Made by a program: the position numbers and the translations under genes. DNA of 25,837 nt from a virus. The stretch spans positions 1-25,837 of IMG/VR virus record IMGVR_UViG_3300013094_000246; one strand, given 5' to 3'. Each line of letters starts with the position of its first letter. The first letter of the stretch is position 1. The notes under the pieces were generated by a model. That model was not told the DNA's origin, searched no databases, and saw nothing but the letters and a program-made list of their open reading frames with translations. This document shows, in pieces, positions 17,101-23,663 of the stretch.

Positions 17101-17336
17101 CTGCTACCGCTTAAAAATTCCTGACTTTGTAATAACTCAGGACTCCACAAATTTTGTTTGCTATGTTTTTTAAATGCAGTATTAATTCCTAATAGCAATT
17201 TATTAAAAACAGGCAATACAAATCCACGATTGTGCACTTGTAAATCTATAGTATCGGCAGTTGCTCCGCCGATAGTAGCATTTCCACCTTCCTTTAGTAC
17301 AGGATTAATGCGACTAAAAAGCTCGCGTAGTAACAT
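14181..17336 (-). CDS. Multidomain nucleotidyltransferase: pol-beta-like, ligase-like and HxGH cytidylyltransferase-like domains
   Basis: 1051 residues. Leader: MLLRELFSRINPVLKEGG, with LKE-G at 14-17 as candidate prohead-protease site. Domain 1 (about 20-360) shows the pol-beta-type pattern: GSS at 77-79, GDIDTQV with D101 and D103, and VQIDLEF with D157. Domain 2 (about 395-680) has ligase/capping-type motifs: KVDG at 428-431 (presumed nucleotidyl lysine K428), then R435, VHVEVLYVP at 509-517, YEGIIL at 651-656 and PVKVT at 662-666. Domain 3 (about 700-895) has an HxGH nucleotidylyltransferase motif, GHKGHQELF at 713-721, and a late GVSFTQLR at 843-850 matching the ISxTxxR motif. The C-terminal domain (920-1051) is a paralog of the next gene product. 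Further [LI]xE sites occur at LNE-D 380-383 and LDE-G 930-933, both at domain borders. Motifs are visible in sequence; activity, substrate and processing are inferred. Confidence 0.75.
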   Translation of the reverse strand: MLLRELFSRINPVLKEGGNATIGGATADTIDLQVHNRGFVLPVFNKLLLGINTAFKKHSKQNLWSPELLQSQEFLSGSSLHFFNTNISDEEFVRIKPKVGDIDTQVNKDLAPQVQQFLTAIQGKSIAGAKFLGFDRGNEQYLSLWEFQNPPIKVQIDLEFVDYKDNKPTDWAKFSHSSAWEDLQHGIKGVFHKWIIQALASLSNKEFYTTKGKAPVRDNMFSFAVSSKEGGGLRPKYTPVIDPATNAPMVKHGLPVMKALPPSGYNNDVSGILTTLFGDRINHRQIKKLVPKFWSFVGILEIMNAVLQPEEKETVLKGFLVKLYGPGAQGLYKNDPNRDAAEKKAAVDKMLSALQLPEPADLNQLTQTYYSNYKRVSESLNEDGVVQSKRKGAVHLQKMKDIDFLDLLDELKDSNDRLNLGNIPMNVKVDGLGGRFGKDASGRPFYEPQKLGPIFEPGASMAWAQEQGITDPWQLDRAQKYDRLYDQVIQTIADIDSKLGPDFLKDVKVHVEVLYVPMAEEIDGKLKFVSVKYNKLPQGVELALVPFTVQVSSTGEQHPNEDDIVKTLKSLKQIGSTMFIDNSLTTNGDIDASGVIDPLANLGALRDMLLSNKRAAKQEANTVIQPMKEKLADMIISHPNIVGRDMLGQDYEGIILNSRNGPVKVTTDMFKDVVATKTAEKMAAKQAAQQRRLAVGTKTDGKTAVVAIGSFAGHKGHQELFNYAINKAKEVGGDPYLFIGNAVGKNDPIPVADKVKTWHMLYPQYAKNISAVTEQGGTLTLKIKHELIQPRPGKPPRYDNIIIMVGEDQKGMSIANALMNAVNKFQGYEHVDVKLEPTPRGTGVSFTQLRNSIKIDSPEQAFAIWNDAFNGGNFGATKLSPAWIEHLMNVTRRGMGISPKQQPTEEPLNIKESNRIIREMRAQEFMRKKLDEGDVPYAGKGEKFHPHLISGLHNAMSVPNISMNKANGSPYMQYRFGMAMGNPDMPRAGAMSGDPLISPFSDADVEKVKAAAKSMGAGSITNLSNGPSYEHDEGLNVISPVAKPKKNRFGI

Positions 17337-17338
17337 TA

Positions 17339-17710
17339 TTAATCCTTGTACTTGCCGTCTTTGATATCTTTTATAACTTCGTGATGCATTTTATTGCATA
17401 CACGTTCGCATAAATCTTCTTCTAAATTATCTGGTAATTCCTTAATAGGAAATTTACGAATATATGCTTTATAACTACTTTCGACAGCAGGCTTAAAAAA
17501 GTTTAAATTAGTAGGTTTTTTAGATTCAATTCTGTCAATACATTTTGCAATGCTTGGATATGTTAAACGGCGATATATGTCATCATCTTGATGCATGAAA
17601 TGTATTAAATCTTCGACTAAGTCAAAGTTTATATCTCGTTTATGTCCATCATGATGCACAAAATCTTTTTCATGGAAAAATTTGCCTTCTAATAATTCTT
17701 TTATTCGCAT
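17339..17710 (-). CDS. Putative prohead-targeted protein, unknown function
   Basis: 123 residues. The leader MRIKELLEGKFFHEKDF has LLE-G at 6-9, a good match to the T4-like prohead-protease rule. The rest is charged and predicted helical, with a His/Asp-rich part early (HEKDFVHHDGHKRDINFD, HFMHQDDD) and Cys residues near the end (DLCERVCNKMHHEV). No known domain is recognised. It is the first gene of the virion-cargo block, behind a late-promoter-like box, and ends two bases before the multidomain nucleotidyltransferase starts. Confidence 0.6.
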   Translation of the reverse strand: MRIKELLEGKFFHEKDFVHHDGHKRDINFDLVEDLIHFMHQDDDIYRRLTYPSIAKCIDRIESKKPTNLNFFKPAVESSYKAYIRKFPIKELPDNLEEDLCERVCNKMHHEVIKDIKDGKYKD

Positions 17711-17755
17711 TTTGTATCTCGGTTAGTAAAGTCGGCAGAAAACTCTGCGGTTAGA

Positions 17756-17763
17756 GTATTTAT
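17756..17763 (-). promoter_or_regulatory. Probable T4-type late promoter heading the virion-cargo block
   Basis: The minus strand reads GATAAATACTCT, very close to the T4 late promoter TATAAATA with its common downstream CTC. It lies about 45 bases ahead of the 123-residue gene, in the gap after the clpA operon. A short GC hairpin (GCAGA-TCTGC, 17735-17748) follows in the predicted 5' leader. Confidence 0.5.
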
Positions 17764-17778
17764 CGCTTTTACCAGAAC

Positions 17779-18372
17779 TTATTTTTTAACTATGCGTTCT
17801 ACTTTACTAATGCTACCGCCCAAATGCATTTTAGCTAGCAATAAGTTATTGTCACCAGTGATATAGAAGTGCGTACCGCCCCAACTGCGTGGGCGTTGTA
17901 GTTCTCGGATGCAACTTTTTGTTAATTTGCATTTTTTATTCGTATCAGCCCATGCTATAAATGCGCTATGTTCTTGTACAGTTTTGCCCAACGTAACACG
18001 ATAATCATAGTCCATTTTAGGCATGATTATCGTGCCCTCTTGTAAATTTGCACCAGTTTCAGGCTCGCAGACATATTTTACATGGTCTGGATTAATTTTA
18101 ACTAATTTCTTAATAAGAGATTGATTATTAGTGTAGATACTAATCCAAGGACTTTCGACACGAACATCTATAGCCGATTCGTGCATTAGCTCTGTAGCAA
18201 GTTTGATACCGTAGCCGGTATCATCCTTGTTTTTTGTAAATTCGACCTTTTTTAATGTAGCTATTGCGGCTGGCATGTCTCTTGAACGAAATAAATGCGA
18301 GTTGGCACAAGTCAGTACAATTTTGTACTGATAAATGCCTCGAAATAAACTCCTTGTAGTCTTATGCTCCAT
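17779..18372 (-). CDS. Conserved-looking phage protein of unknown function
   Basis: 197 residues from the ATG at 18372, which overlaps the end of clpA by 11 bases; an upstream in-frame ATG at 18414 lies inside clpA and looks unnecessary. The protein is mixed alpha/beta with no membrane segment. Notable segments are SLFRGIYQYKIVLTCANSHLF, SPWISIYTNNQSLIKKL, MDYDYRVTLGKTVQEHSAF and RSWGGTHFYITGDNNLLLAKM. I recall similar proteins in aquatic T4-like phages without a function. No catalytic motif is evident. Translation is probably coupled to ClpA. Confidence 0.6.
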   Translation of the reverse strand: MEHKTTRSLFRGIYQYKIVLTCANSHLFRSRDMPAAIATLKKVEFTKNKDDTGYGIKLATELMHESAIDVRVESPWISIYTNNQSLIKKLVKINPDHVKYVCEPETGANLQEGTIIMPKMDYDYRVTLGKTVQEHSAFIAWADTNKKCKLTKSCIRELQRPRSWGGTHFYITGDNNLLLAKMHLGGSISKVERIVKK

Positions 18373-20659
18373 TTTCTTGTGATTCAATAATAATAATATC
18401 TGAGTTATCTTCAATTGTTGGACTTGCTAACAACGGCATTTTAATATCTTGTGTAGCAGTTAATACCAATGCATCGTTAGCAACATTAATGCTTAACAGC
18501 CCACCATTCTTTAAATCACCGAATAACATCATACGAGCCATACTACGTTTAATTTCTTTATCAATAATACGTTGTAATGGACGAGCACCCATTTTACTAT
18601 CGAATCCTTTAGTAATTAACCAATCAGTACTTTCCTTATCTATTTTGACAAGGATGCCTTTATCTTTAACTTGAGCACGGAGTTCGTCGATGAATTTGAT
18701 AACAATCTTAGTCATAGTTTCTTTACTAAGTTTATTAAACGTAATAATGCCATCTAAACGATTACGAAATTCAGGAGTTAAAAACTTCTTCAAGTCTTTA
18801 TCACTATAATCTTTTTCTTGACCACCGAATCCGATTGCATTCTTTTCGGCACTTTCTGCCCCAGCGTTAGTAGTAAGAATAAGAATTAAATTGCGACAAT
18901 CTGCTTTCTTACCATTTGAACCGGTAATAAATCCATTGTCCATTACTTGTAACAATACAGTCATTACATCTGGGTGTGCTTTTTCAATTTCGTCTAACAA
19001 CAATACAGCGTTAGGCGATTCTTGAATACTAGTAATCAACTGTCCGGCATTTTCTTCGAACCCAACATATCCTGGAGGGCTACCGATTAATTTGCTAATA
19101 CTGTGTTTTTCTTGATATTCACTCATATCATAACGAAGCAATTTAACACCTAGGTGTTTAGCAAGAGATTTTGCAGTTTCAGTCTTACCTGTACCAGTTG
19201 GACCCATGAATACAAATGATCCAATAGGTTTATTTTCACTTTTAAGTCCTGCTTGGGCAACAACAATTTTATCTACAACTTCTACAAGGGCAAGTTCTTG
19301 TCCATAAACTTCTGATTGCAAATTTTCTTGTAGCGTAGCAAGATTGTTTGATTCAGTTTCCATGATCTTTTCTTCAGGCATCTGGATCATCTTAGCAAGT
19401 TCATATTGAATTTCATGTTCGCCGATAATTCTTTCATCTGCAAGTTTCAAATTAAAACGGCTACATGCTACATCGATTAAGTCAATAGCCTTATCAGGCA
19501 ACTTTTTATCTGTTTGATACTTAACACTTAACTTAATAGCGGCATCGATTGCATCATCACGAATCTTAACACTATGGAAACCTTCGTAGTATTTCTTAAT
19601 ACCTTTAAGTATCTGCTTCGTAACTTCCATAGTAGGCTCGTCAACAGTAATGCGTTGGAAACGACGCATCAAAGCACGATCCTTTTCAAAATGTTTACGA
19701 TATTCTTCCCATGTAGTTGAAGCTACGACTTTAATATTGCCTTTGCTTAATGCAGGCTTCATCATGTTAGCAAGATCGTTAGCAGAGTTGCTTGCTGAAC
19801 CAGCACCGCTAATCATGTGTGCTTCATCAATAAACAATACAGTCTTGCCTTTCTTTTGAAGAGCCTTAACGACTTGTTTAAAACGTTCTTCAAAGTCGCC
19901 GCGATATTTAGATCCGGCAAGCATGGCACTAATATCTAAACTATAAACTTTATAATCTTTAAGGAATTCCGGAACAGCACCATTAACAATATTGTAAGCA
20001 AGTCCTTCTGCTATAGCAGTCTTACCTACACCAGGATCGCCTACTAAAATTACATTGTTTTTACTACGACGACCTAATGCTAGTGCAACATTTTCTAATT
20101 CGTCAATACGACCGATAACAGGATCGACTTTTTGTTTTGTTACTTCATCATTAAGATTAGTAGTAAATGCCTTTAATGCACGATTACCTTGATGATCTGC
20201 TGGACCTTCTTCGTCAACTTCTTCGACATTATTGTTTAGATAATCAGCAAATTTATCTTTATCAATGCCTGCTTTTTGTATATAATAATTTGCCCAGCTA
20301 CGTTTTTCACCGATCATAGCGAGAAACACATCTGTTGGTTCAATCTTTTGTCGTCCATTGAACAATACTTGTGTAAATGCACGATTAAGTACACGTTCAA
20401 CTGCTTGTGTCTTTTTAGGTTTAACTACAACATCAGGAATAGTAATTTCCTGACATTTGTTTTGCAAGTAGTCTGTTAACTCTGCTTTTAAATTGTCACT
20501 ACTTGCACCGAATCCTGTAATGGCTCCGGCAAATTGTTCATCGGCTAACATAGCAAACAATAAATGTTCTATGGTTAGATATTCGTGATGCATTTTTTTA
20601 GCAGTATCGATTGCTCGTTCAAATACCACTTGTAAGTTATCACTGGGTTCAACCATCAT
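18362..20659 (-). CDS. clpA: ClpA-type AAA+ unfoldase
   Basis: 765 residues, the length of a full bacterial ClpA. An N-terminal adaptor-binding Clp_N domain covers about 1-145 ([20 protein letters not shown]). AAA1 has Walker A GDPGVGKT at 207-214, Walker B FIDEAH at 276-281 and pore loop KYRG at 251-254. AAA2 has Walker A GPTGTGKT at 486-493, Walker B LLLDEIEK at 553-560 and pore loop GYVG at 530-533. No ClpB-type middle coiled coil is seen. IGF at 609-611 sits where ClpA carries its ClpP-docking IGL loop. It could therefore unfold proteins into a host ClpP; no ClpP gene is in the window. Two adjacent ATGs are possible starts (20659 and 20656); the second has the better Shine-Dalgarno spacing. 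The gene overlaps the deformylase stop. Confidence 0.93.
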   Translation of the reverse strand: MMVEPSDNLQVVFERAIDTAKKMHHEYLTIEHLLFAMLADEQFAGAITGFGASSDNLKAELTDYLQNKCQEITIPDVVVKPKKTQAVERVLNRAFTQVLFNGRQKIEPTDVFLAMIGEKRSWANYYIQKAGIDKDKFADYLNNNVEEVDEEGPADHQGNRALKAFTTNLNDEVTKQKVDPVIGRIDELENVALALGRRSKNNVILVGDPGVGKTAIAEGLAYNIVNGAVPEFLKDYKVYSLDISAMLAGSKYRGDFEERFKQVVKALQKKGKTVLFIDEAHMISGAGSASNSANDLANMMKPALSKGNIKVVASTTWEEYRKHFEKDRALMRRFQRITVDEPTMEVTKQILKGIKKYYEGFHSVKIRDDAIDAAIKLSVKYQTDKKLPDKAIDLIDVACSRFNLKLADERIIGEHEIQYELAKMIQMPEEKIMETESNNLATLQENLQSEVYGQELALVEVVDKIVVAQAGLKSENKPIGSFVFMGPTGTGKTETAKSLAKHLGVKLLRYDMSEYQEKHSISKLIGSPPGYVGFEENAGQLITSIQESPNAVLLLDEIEKAHPDVMTVLLQVMDNGFITGSNGKKADCRNLILILTTNAGAESAEKNAIGFGGQEKDYSDKDLKKFLTPEFRNRLDGIITFNKLSKETMTKIVIKFIDELRAQVKDKGILVKIDKESTDWLITKGFDSKMGARPLQRIIDKEIKRSMARMMLFGDLKNGGLLSINVANDALVLTATQDIKMPLLASPTIEDNSDIIIIESQENGA

Positions 20660-21144
20660 TTTTTCCTTTTCTTTAGTTGTTTTTTTCTAGCTATTGATAG
20701 TCTCAAAGGACTAATATTATCAGTAAAGCATACACCGTTTAAATGATCTAGTTCATGTAAAAAACATCTAGCATCAATGCCTACAAGTGATATTATACAT
20801 TCTTTTCCGTTTCTGTCAAGATATTCGACATCTACTGCCATAGGTCGTTTAATATCTAACCATAGGTCAGGAAAACTTAAACATCCTTCTTCGCCTTCTT
20901 GTTCAACTTCGCTAGTAAATTTTACAGTAGGATTGAATAATCCAAATTCTCTACCATCATCTGTACGCATTACAAATACTCTGTATAGTAATCCTACTTG
21001 ATTAGCAGCCAGTCCTCTGCCGTTGCTTGCTTTCATTAATAAAAGCATTTCGTTTTCAATTTGTTCAGCATTGGTTTGAGTGCTGAAGTTCCAATCTTCA
21101 GCACGTTTTTTTAAAATAGGATCAGGAAATTTTACTAATTTCAT
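20656..21144 (-). CDS. def: Peptide deformylase
   Basis: 162 residues with all three deformylase motifs: GRGLAANQ at 42-49, EGCLS at 86-90 with metal ligand C88, and HELDH at 130-134 with metal ligands H130 and H134 and catalytic E131. The enzyme removes the formyl group from the N-terminal Met of new proteins using a bound divalent metal. The C-terminus is a short Lys/Arg-rich tail ([11 protein letters not shown]). The ATG overlaps the end of the DnaJ-like gene by 23 bases, and the stop overlaps the clpA start, so the three are translated as a unit. Deformylases are recurrent in marine phages, where they are thought to help high rates of protein synthesis. Confidence 0.95.
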   Translation of the reverse strand: MKLVKFPDPILKKRAEDWNFSTQTNAEQIENEMLLLMKASNGRGLAANQVGLLYRVFVMRTDDGREFGLFNPTVKFTSEVEQEGEEGCLSFPDLWLDIKRPMAVDVEYLDRNGKECIISLVGIDARCFLHELDHLNGVCFTDNISPLRLSIARKKQLKKRKK

Positions 21145-21982
21145 CGTTTAGCTGATTTAATTTAGCCATTAAAACAGGGTCTTTAATAATAGGTGTTTTA
21201 ATACGGACTACAGTTACAAATCTACCTTTTCGACCATTGTTTACATTTACAAACCCTTGTCCGTTACTTGCAAACTCTGTTCCGTGCTCAACTCCTGCAC
21301 GGATATCTAAGTTCATAGTTCCGCCAGTTATTGTTTTAATTGTTTTTTTACAACCAATCATTGCTTCGATTGGATTTATATCAACTGTAGAATATAAATC
21401 ATCTCCTTGCCTACTATATATCGGATCTCCAGTAACTAAAATAGTTACATTTAAATTTCCCCTAGGCGCTCCCGCAATGCTATCGTCTCCTAAACCGTTA
21501 TAACGAATAGTATCCCCGTGAACGATTCCAGCAGGAACATTAATAGCTACAGTTTGGCTACGACCACTTGGTAATTGATAGTTTGCTTCTAATTGTTTAC
21601 CTAAATATGAATCTAATAAACTAATAGTACATTGGATGTTTAAATCTCTATTGCGTCTTGTTTGTCCGCGCATATGAGCAAATATATCTCCGAAAGGATG
21701 CCCTTGCGGAAATGCTCCTCCAAACGGATCAAACCCGCCGCCAAATGGATTTCCAGTATTAAAATGGAATTGCTGACCTCCAGGGTGTGCACGTTGATGA
21801 TCGTATTCAGCTTTTTTTTGTGTATCGCTTAAGGTATCATAAGCAACACTAATGTCTTTGAATTTGGCTTGATCTCCACCTTTGTCTGGATGATGTTTAT
21901 TAGCCAAAGTTCTGTATGCTTTTTTTATTTCGTCTGGGCTAGCGTTTTCGCTAATACCTAGCGTTTGGTAATAATCAGTCAT
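21122..21982 (-). CDS. DnaJ-family cochaperone without zinc finger (CbpA/DnaJ type II)
   Basis: 286 residues. A J domain occupies about 4-62, with YYQTLGISENASPDEIKKAY and the essential HPD at 31-33, which stimulates Hsp70 ATPase. A Gly/Phe-rich linker follows at about 68-105 (GGGFDPFGGAFPQGHPFG). The C-terminal substrate-binding domains begin at about 110 (RDLNIQCTISLLDSYLG) and include NVPAGIVHGDTIRYNGLGD. No CxxCxGxG repeats are present, so this is the CbpA-like type. It would use the host DnaK, as no Hsp70 gene is in the window. It is the first gene behind a consensus promoter and leads the operon with deformylase and ClpA. Confidence 0.93.
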   Translation of the reverse strand: MTDYYQTLGISENASPDEIKKAYRTLANKHHPDKGGDQAKFKDISVAYDTLSDTQKKAEYDHQRAHPGGQQFHFNTGNPFGGGFDPFGGAFPQGHPFGDIFAHMRGQTRRNRDLNIQCTISLLDSYLGKQLEANYQLPSGRSQTVAINVPAGIVHGDTIRYNGLGDDSIAGAPRGNLNVTILVTGDPIYSRQGDDLYSTVDINPIEAMIGCKKTIKTITGGTMNLDIRAGVEHGTEFASNGQGFVNVNNGRKGRFVTVVRIKTPIIKDPVLMAKLNQLNDEISKIS

Positions 21983-21994
21983 AGTCGTAAAAAT

Positions 21995-22033
21995 GCTCCA
22001 ATAATATAGTAATTATACTATATCAATTGGAGC
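21995..22033. repeat. Nested inverted repeat around the dnaJ promoter -10 box
   Basis: Outer arms GCTCCAAT and ATTGGAGC (eight bases, perfect) enclose inner arms TATAGTA and TACTATA (seven bases, perfect) with a four-base centre; two and three unpaired bases separate the arms. The centre lies on the -10 hexamer. As transcription would start inside the dyad, it is more likely an operator for a dimeric protein than an RNA hairpin. Confidence 0.6.
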
Positions 22034-22040
22034 TTGTCAA
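22012..22040 (-). promoter_or_regulatory. Perfect-consensus sigma70 promoter for the dnaJ-def-clpA operon
   Basis: The minus strand has TTGACA (22040-22035), a 17-base spacer and TATAAT (22017-22012), both exact consensus at the optimal distance. Transcription should start near 22005, about 20 bases ahead of the DnaJ start. It implies strong use by the unmodified host RNA polymerase, as expected for early expression. Confidence 0.8.
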
Positions 22041-22049
22041 GATTTTGAT

Positions 22050-22217
22050 TTATTTTTTCTTAGCAGGTGCAGTATCAGGTTTGGTGCCTGCTATTTCTGT
22101 ACCTTCTGCTTTCTTGTGATGTTTAACTTCTTTTTTAGCAGGAGCTGGTTTCTTGTCAGCGGACATTGCTGTTGATGCAAATATTGCTACAATTAAAAAT
22201 GCTAGTAATCTTTTCAT
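22050..22217 (-). CDS. Small secreted Lys/Ala/Pro-rich peptide
   Basis: A 55-residue frame with an AAGGA ribosome-binding site. It begins with a clear signal peptide, MKRLLAFLIVAIFASTAMSA, and probable cleavage after the last A. The mature part is about 35 residues, rich in Lys, Ala and Pro (DKKPAPAKKEVKHHKKAEG, ending TAPAKKK) and strongly basic. It recalls acid-shock-type or other small periplasmic peptides of Proteobacteria rather than a known phage protein. It lies 11 bases after the holin-like gene, so it may be expressed at lysis. A role in the periplasm, for example binding the wall or the outer membrane, is conjecture. Confidence 0.6.
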   Translation of the reverse strand: MKRLLAFLIVAIFASTAMSADKKPAPAKKEVKHHKKAEGTEIAGTKPDTAPAKKK

Positions 22218-22228
22218 TTTATTTTTCC

Positions 22229-22903
22229 TTATAGTGCAGGTTGATCTGCTGGTGGAACAACTTTCTTGCCACTAGCTGTTAATGCTGGCGCTGTTACGGG
22301 TGTTGTTCCTGACCCGCTATTAAAACCCGATCCAAACCCTCCTGGGCTTGTCGTTGTTGCTGGAGGTGTGCTTCCAAACCCGCCTCCGCCAAACCCACTT
22401 GAGGCCGGTGCTGGTGTTGAACCAAAACCACCGCCGGAAGAGCCGAAGCCTCCTGATGCCGGAGCGCCAAATGCTGAAGCCCCGCCTGTTGATGAACCAA
22501 ATCCGCCACTTGATGCTCCTCCAAATCCGCCACTTGATGCTCCTCCAAATCCGCCACTGCCCTGTCCGCTACCAAATCCGCCAGCTACATTGCCTGACAT
22601 GTTTTGATTATTAGTTATAGTTTGACTTGTAGCAGTTGGGTTAGCGGCAGTACCTGCTAATTTTTCTTGTGTACGACCAAATGCACTAATACCTAATACT
22701 GCGCCCATAGCAATGTGAAATAATCCAGCACCTTGCAAGGTTAATGGATTCCATTGAGTGATAGGTACATGATTAACACCTTGCCAAAGTGCCCATAAAA
22801 CAGGAAATACTGCCATATCCAATAAACAGATAAGCATATACATCCAGCCCATCATTGGACGCCATAATTGTTGCATCCAGCTACTATCTTTTTTGTCTGA
22901 CAT
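22229..22903 (-). CDS. Holin-like membrane protein with FG-rich low-complexity tail
   Basis: 224 residues. The N-terminal 80 residues hold two or three membrane segments (WMYMLICLLDMAVFPVLWALW; GAGLFHIAMGAVLGISAFG), with RP-MMGW before the first and a GRTQEK end. This order resembles the 3-TM holins related to gene-transfer-agent release (GTA_holin_3TM). Residues 105-205 are a Gly/Ser/Phe repeat tail with about a dozen GGFG or SGFG units, probably disordered, followed by a short Pro/Lys end. Position after endolysin and spanins supports a holin. The tail is unusual and partly built from a 24-base tandem duplication. Holin is the best call, not proven. Confidence 0.6.
   Translation of the reverse strand: MSDKKDSSWMQQLWRPMMGWMYMLICLLDMAVFPVLWALWQGVNHVPITQWNPLTLQGAGLFHIAMGAVLGISAFGRTQEKLAGTAANPTATSQTITNNQNMSGNVAGGFGSGQGSGGFGGASSGGFGGASSGGFGSSTGGASAFGAPASGGFGSSGGGFGSTPAPASSGFGGGGFGSTPPATTTSPGGFGSGFNSGSGTTPVTAPALTASGKKVVPPADQPAL
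22497..22558. repeat. 24-base tandem repeat in the holin tail
   Basis: The 24-base unit CCAAATCCGCCACTTGATGC-TCCT (plus strand) occurs twice perfectly and once in part. It encodes repeated GGFGGASS octapeptides on the minus strand. Such in-frame repeats can expand or contract by slippage, so tail length may vary between relatives. Confidence 0.85.
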
Positions 22904-22929
22904 TGTTCGCCCCTTTTGTCTTTATATAC

Positions 22930-22937
22930 GTATTTAT
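22930..22937 (-). promoter_or_regulatory. Possible T4-type late promoter ahead of the holin-like gene
   Basis: The minus strand reads AATAAATACG, sharing ATAAATAC with the box at 17756-17763. It overlaps the stop codon of the lipoprotein gene and lies about 27 bases ahead of the holin-like start. Confidence 0.4.
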
Positions 22938-23206
22938 TTTATAGTATTATAAATCTTCTGTTGTGTTGCATACCATTCAAGCCAGTTATCGACTTTATCT
23001 TTACAAGTATAATATTGACTATAATTTGCAGATATCACAGTTAACGCATCGCTTAATTTTGTTGTATTTGGGTCTACTTGTGCTAAATCTGGACAAGCTA
23101 TTTTAAGGTCTGGTGTTGTATCAGGCCATGCCATTTTTTGACTAGGAGCCATGATAGAAGAACATCCACTTAATAGTATTAATGATAGTGCTAATATTTT
23201 TTTCAT
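22934..23206 (-). CDS. Outer-membrane lipoprotein spanin candidate (o-spanin, Rz1-like)
   Basis: 90 residues with a lipoprotein signal MKKILALSLILLSGC, lipobox LSGC and lipidated C15. The mature part has two further Cys residues (IACPDL, YYTCKD) and a helical end, SDALTVISANYSQYYTCKDKV. The start overlaps the stop of the two-TM coiled-coil gene by four bases (ATGA), the usual arrangement of spanin pairs. O-spanins connect the outer membrane to the inner-membrane spanin and fuse the membranes at the end of lysis. It is less Pro-rich than lambda Rz1, so the call rests mainly on the lipobox, size and position. Confidence 0.65.
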   Translation of the reverse strand: MKKILALSLILLSGCSSIMAPSQKMAWPDTTPDLKIACPDLAQVDPNTTKLSDALTVISANYSQYYTCKDKVDNWLEWYATQQKIYNTIK

Positions 23207-23661
23207 TTATTAGGTCCTAGTGGATTTTTAGCCGCATCGTTAAGAATTTTTGGAACTTCTGGATCCAATTTACATTCAGCATCGATTTGTTTTTCTTTTT
23301 CTACGATACGCTCTTTAATTTTTGCATAGTATTCTACACGGACTTTTTGTTTTTCTTTACTCTTTTTTTCTAATTTATTATTTGCATCAGCGCTGGCTTG
23401 TTCGGCCGCGGCAATTTGAGCTTTTTGTTCCGCCATTTGTTCTTTTAAAATAGCAGTAACACCTGCACCACCGTACATAAATGTACCGATTAATATTACA
23501 ATAAATGCTACAGGTTTAATAAATTTTGAATATAATTTAAAAACTGGAAAAGTAGAAAGTAAAGATGCAAAAAAATAAGCTAATGCACCGACACCTGCTA
23601 CTGATGGCCATAACCATGTGGGTAAATCTTTAAGTAATTGTTCTAATAACCAACTAAACAT
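23203..23661 (-). CDS. Inner-membrane spanin candidate (i-spanin, Rz-like)
   Basis: 152 residues. Two hydrophobic segments, about 15-35 (LWPSVAGVGALAYFFASLL) and 47-70 (FIKPVAFIVILIGTFMYGGAG), are followed by a long coiled coil, about 72-125, rich in Glu, Lys, Ala and Gln. The C-terminus DAECKLDPEVPKILNDAAKNP matches the C-x-[LV]-[DP]-P-x-x-x-x-LN-x-A-A end of Rz-like proteins. A typical i-spanin has one N-terminal membrane segment; here there are two, so the topology may place the coiled coil in the periplasm only if the N-terminus is also outside. It lies between the endolysin and the lipoprotein. Confidence 0.7.
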   Translation of the reverse strand: MFSWLLEQLLKDLPTWLWPSVAGVGALAYFFASLLSTFPVFKLYSKFIKPVAFIVILIGTFMYGGAGVTAILKEQMAEQKAQIAAAEQASADANNKLEKKSKEKQKVRVEYYAKIKERIVEKEKQIDAECKLDPEVPKILNDAAKNPLGPNK

Positions 23662-23663
23662 AA

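Noticed and set aside
17735-17748. Hairpin GCAGA-TCTGC as terminator of the clpA operon
   Set aside because: Only five base pairs and no U tract on the minus strand; it lies downstream of the late box, so it is more likely a leader hairpin.
22266-22614. Plus- and minus-strand alternative frames in the holin tail
   Set aside because: Pro/Asn- and His/Gln-rich products are the mirror of the GGFG repeats; the frame with membrane segments is the real gene.
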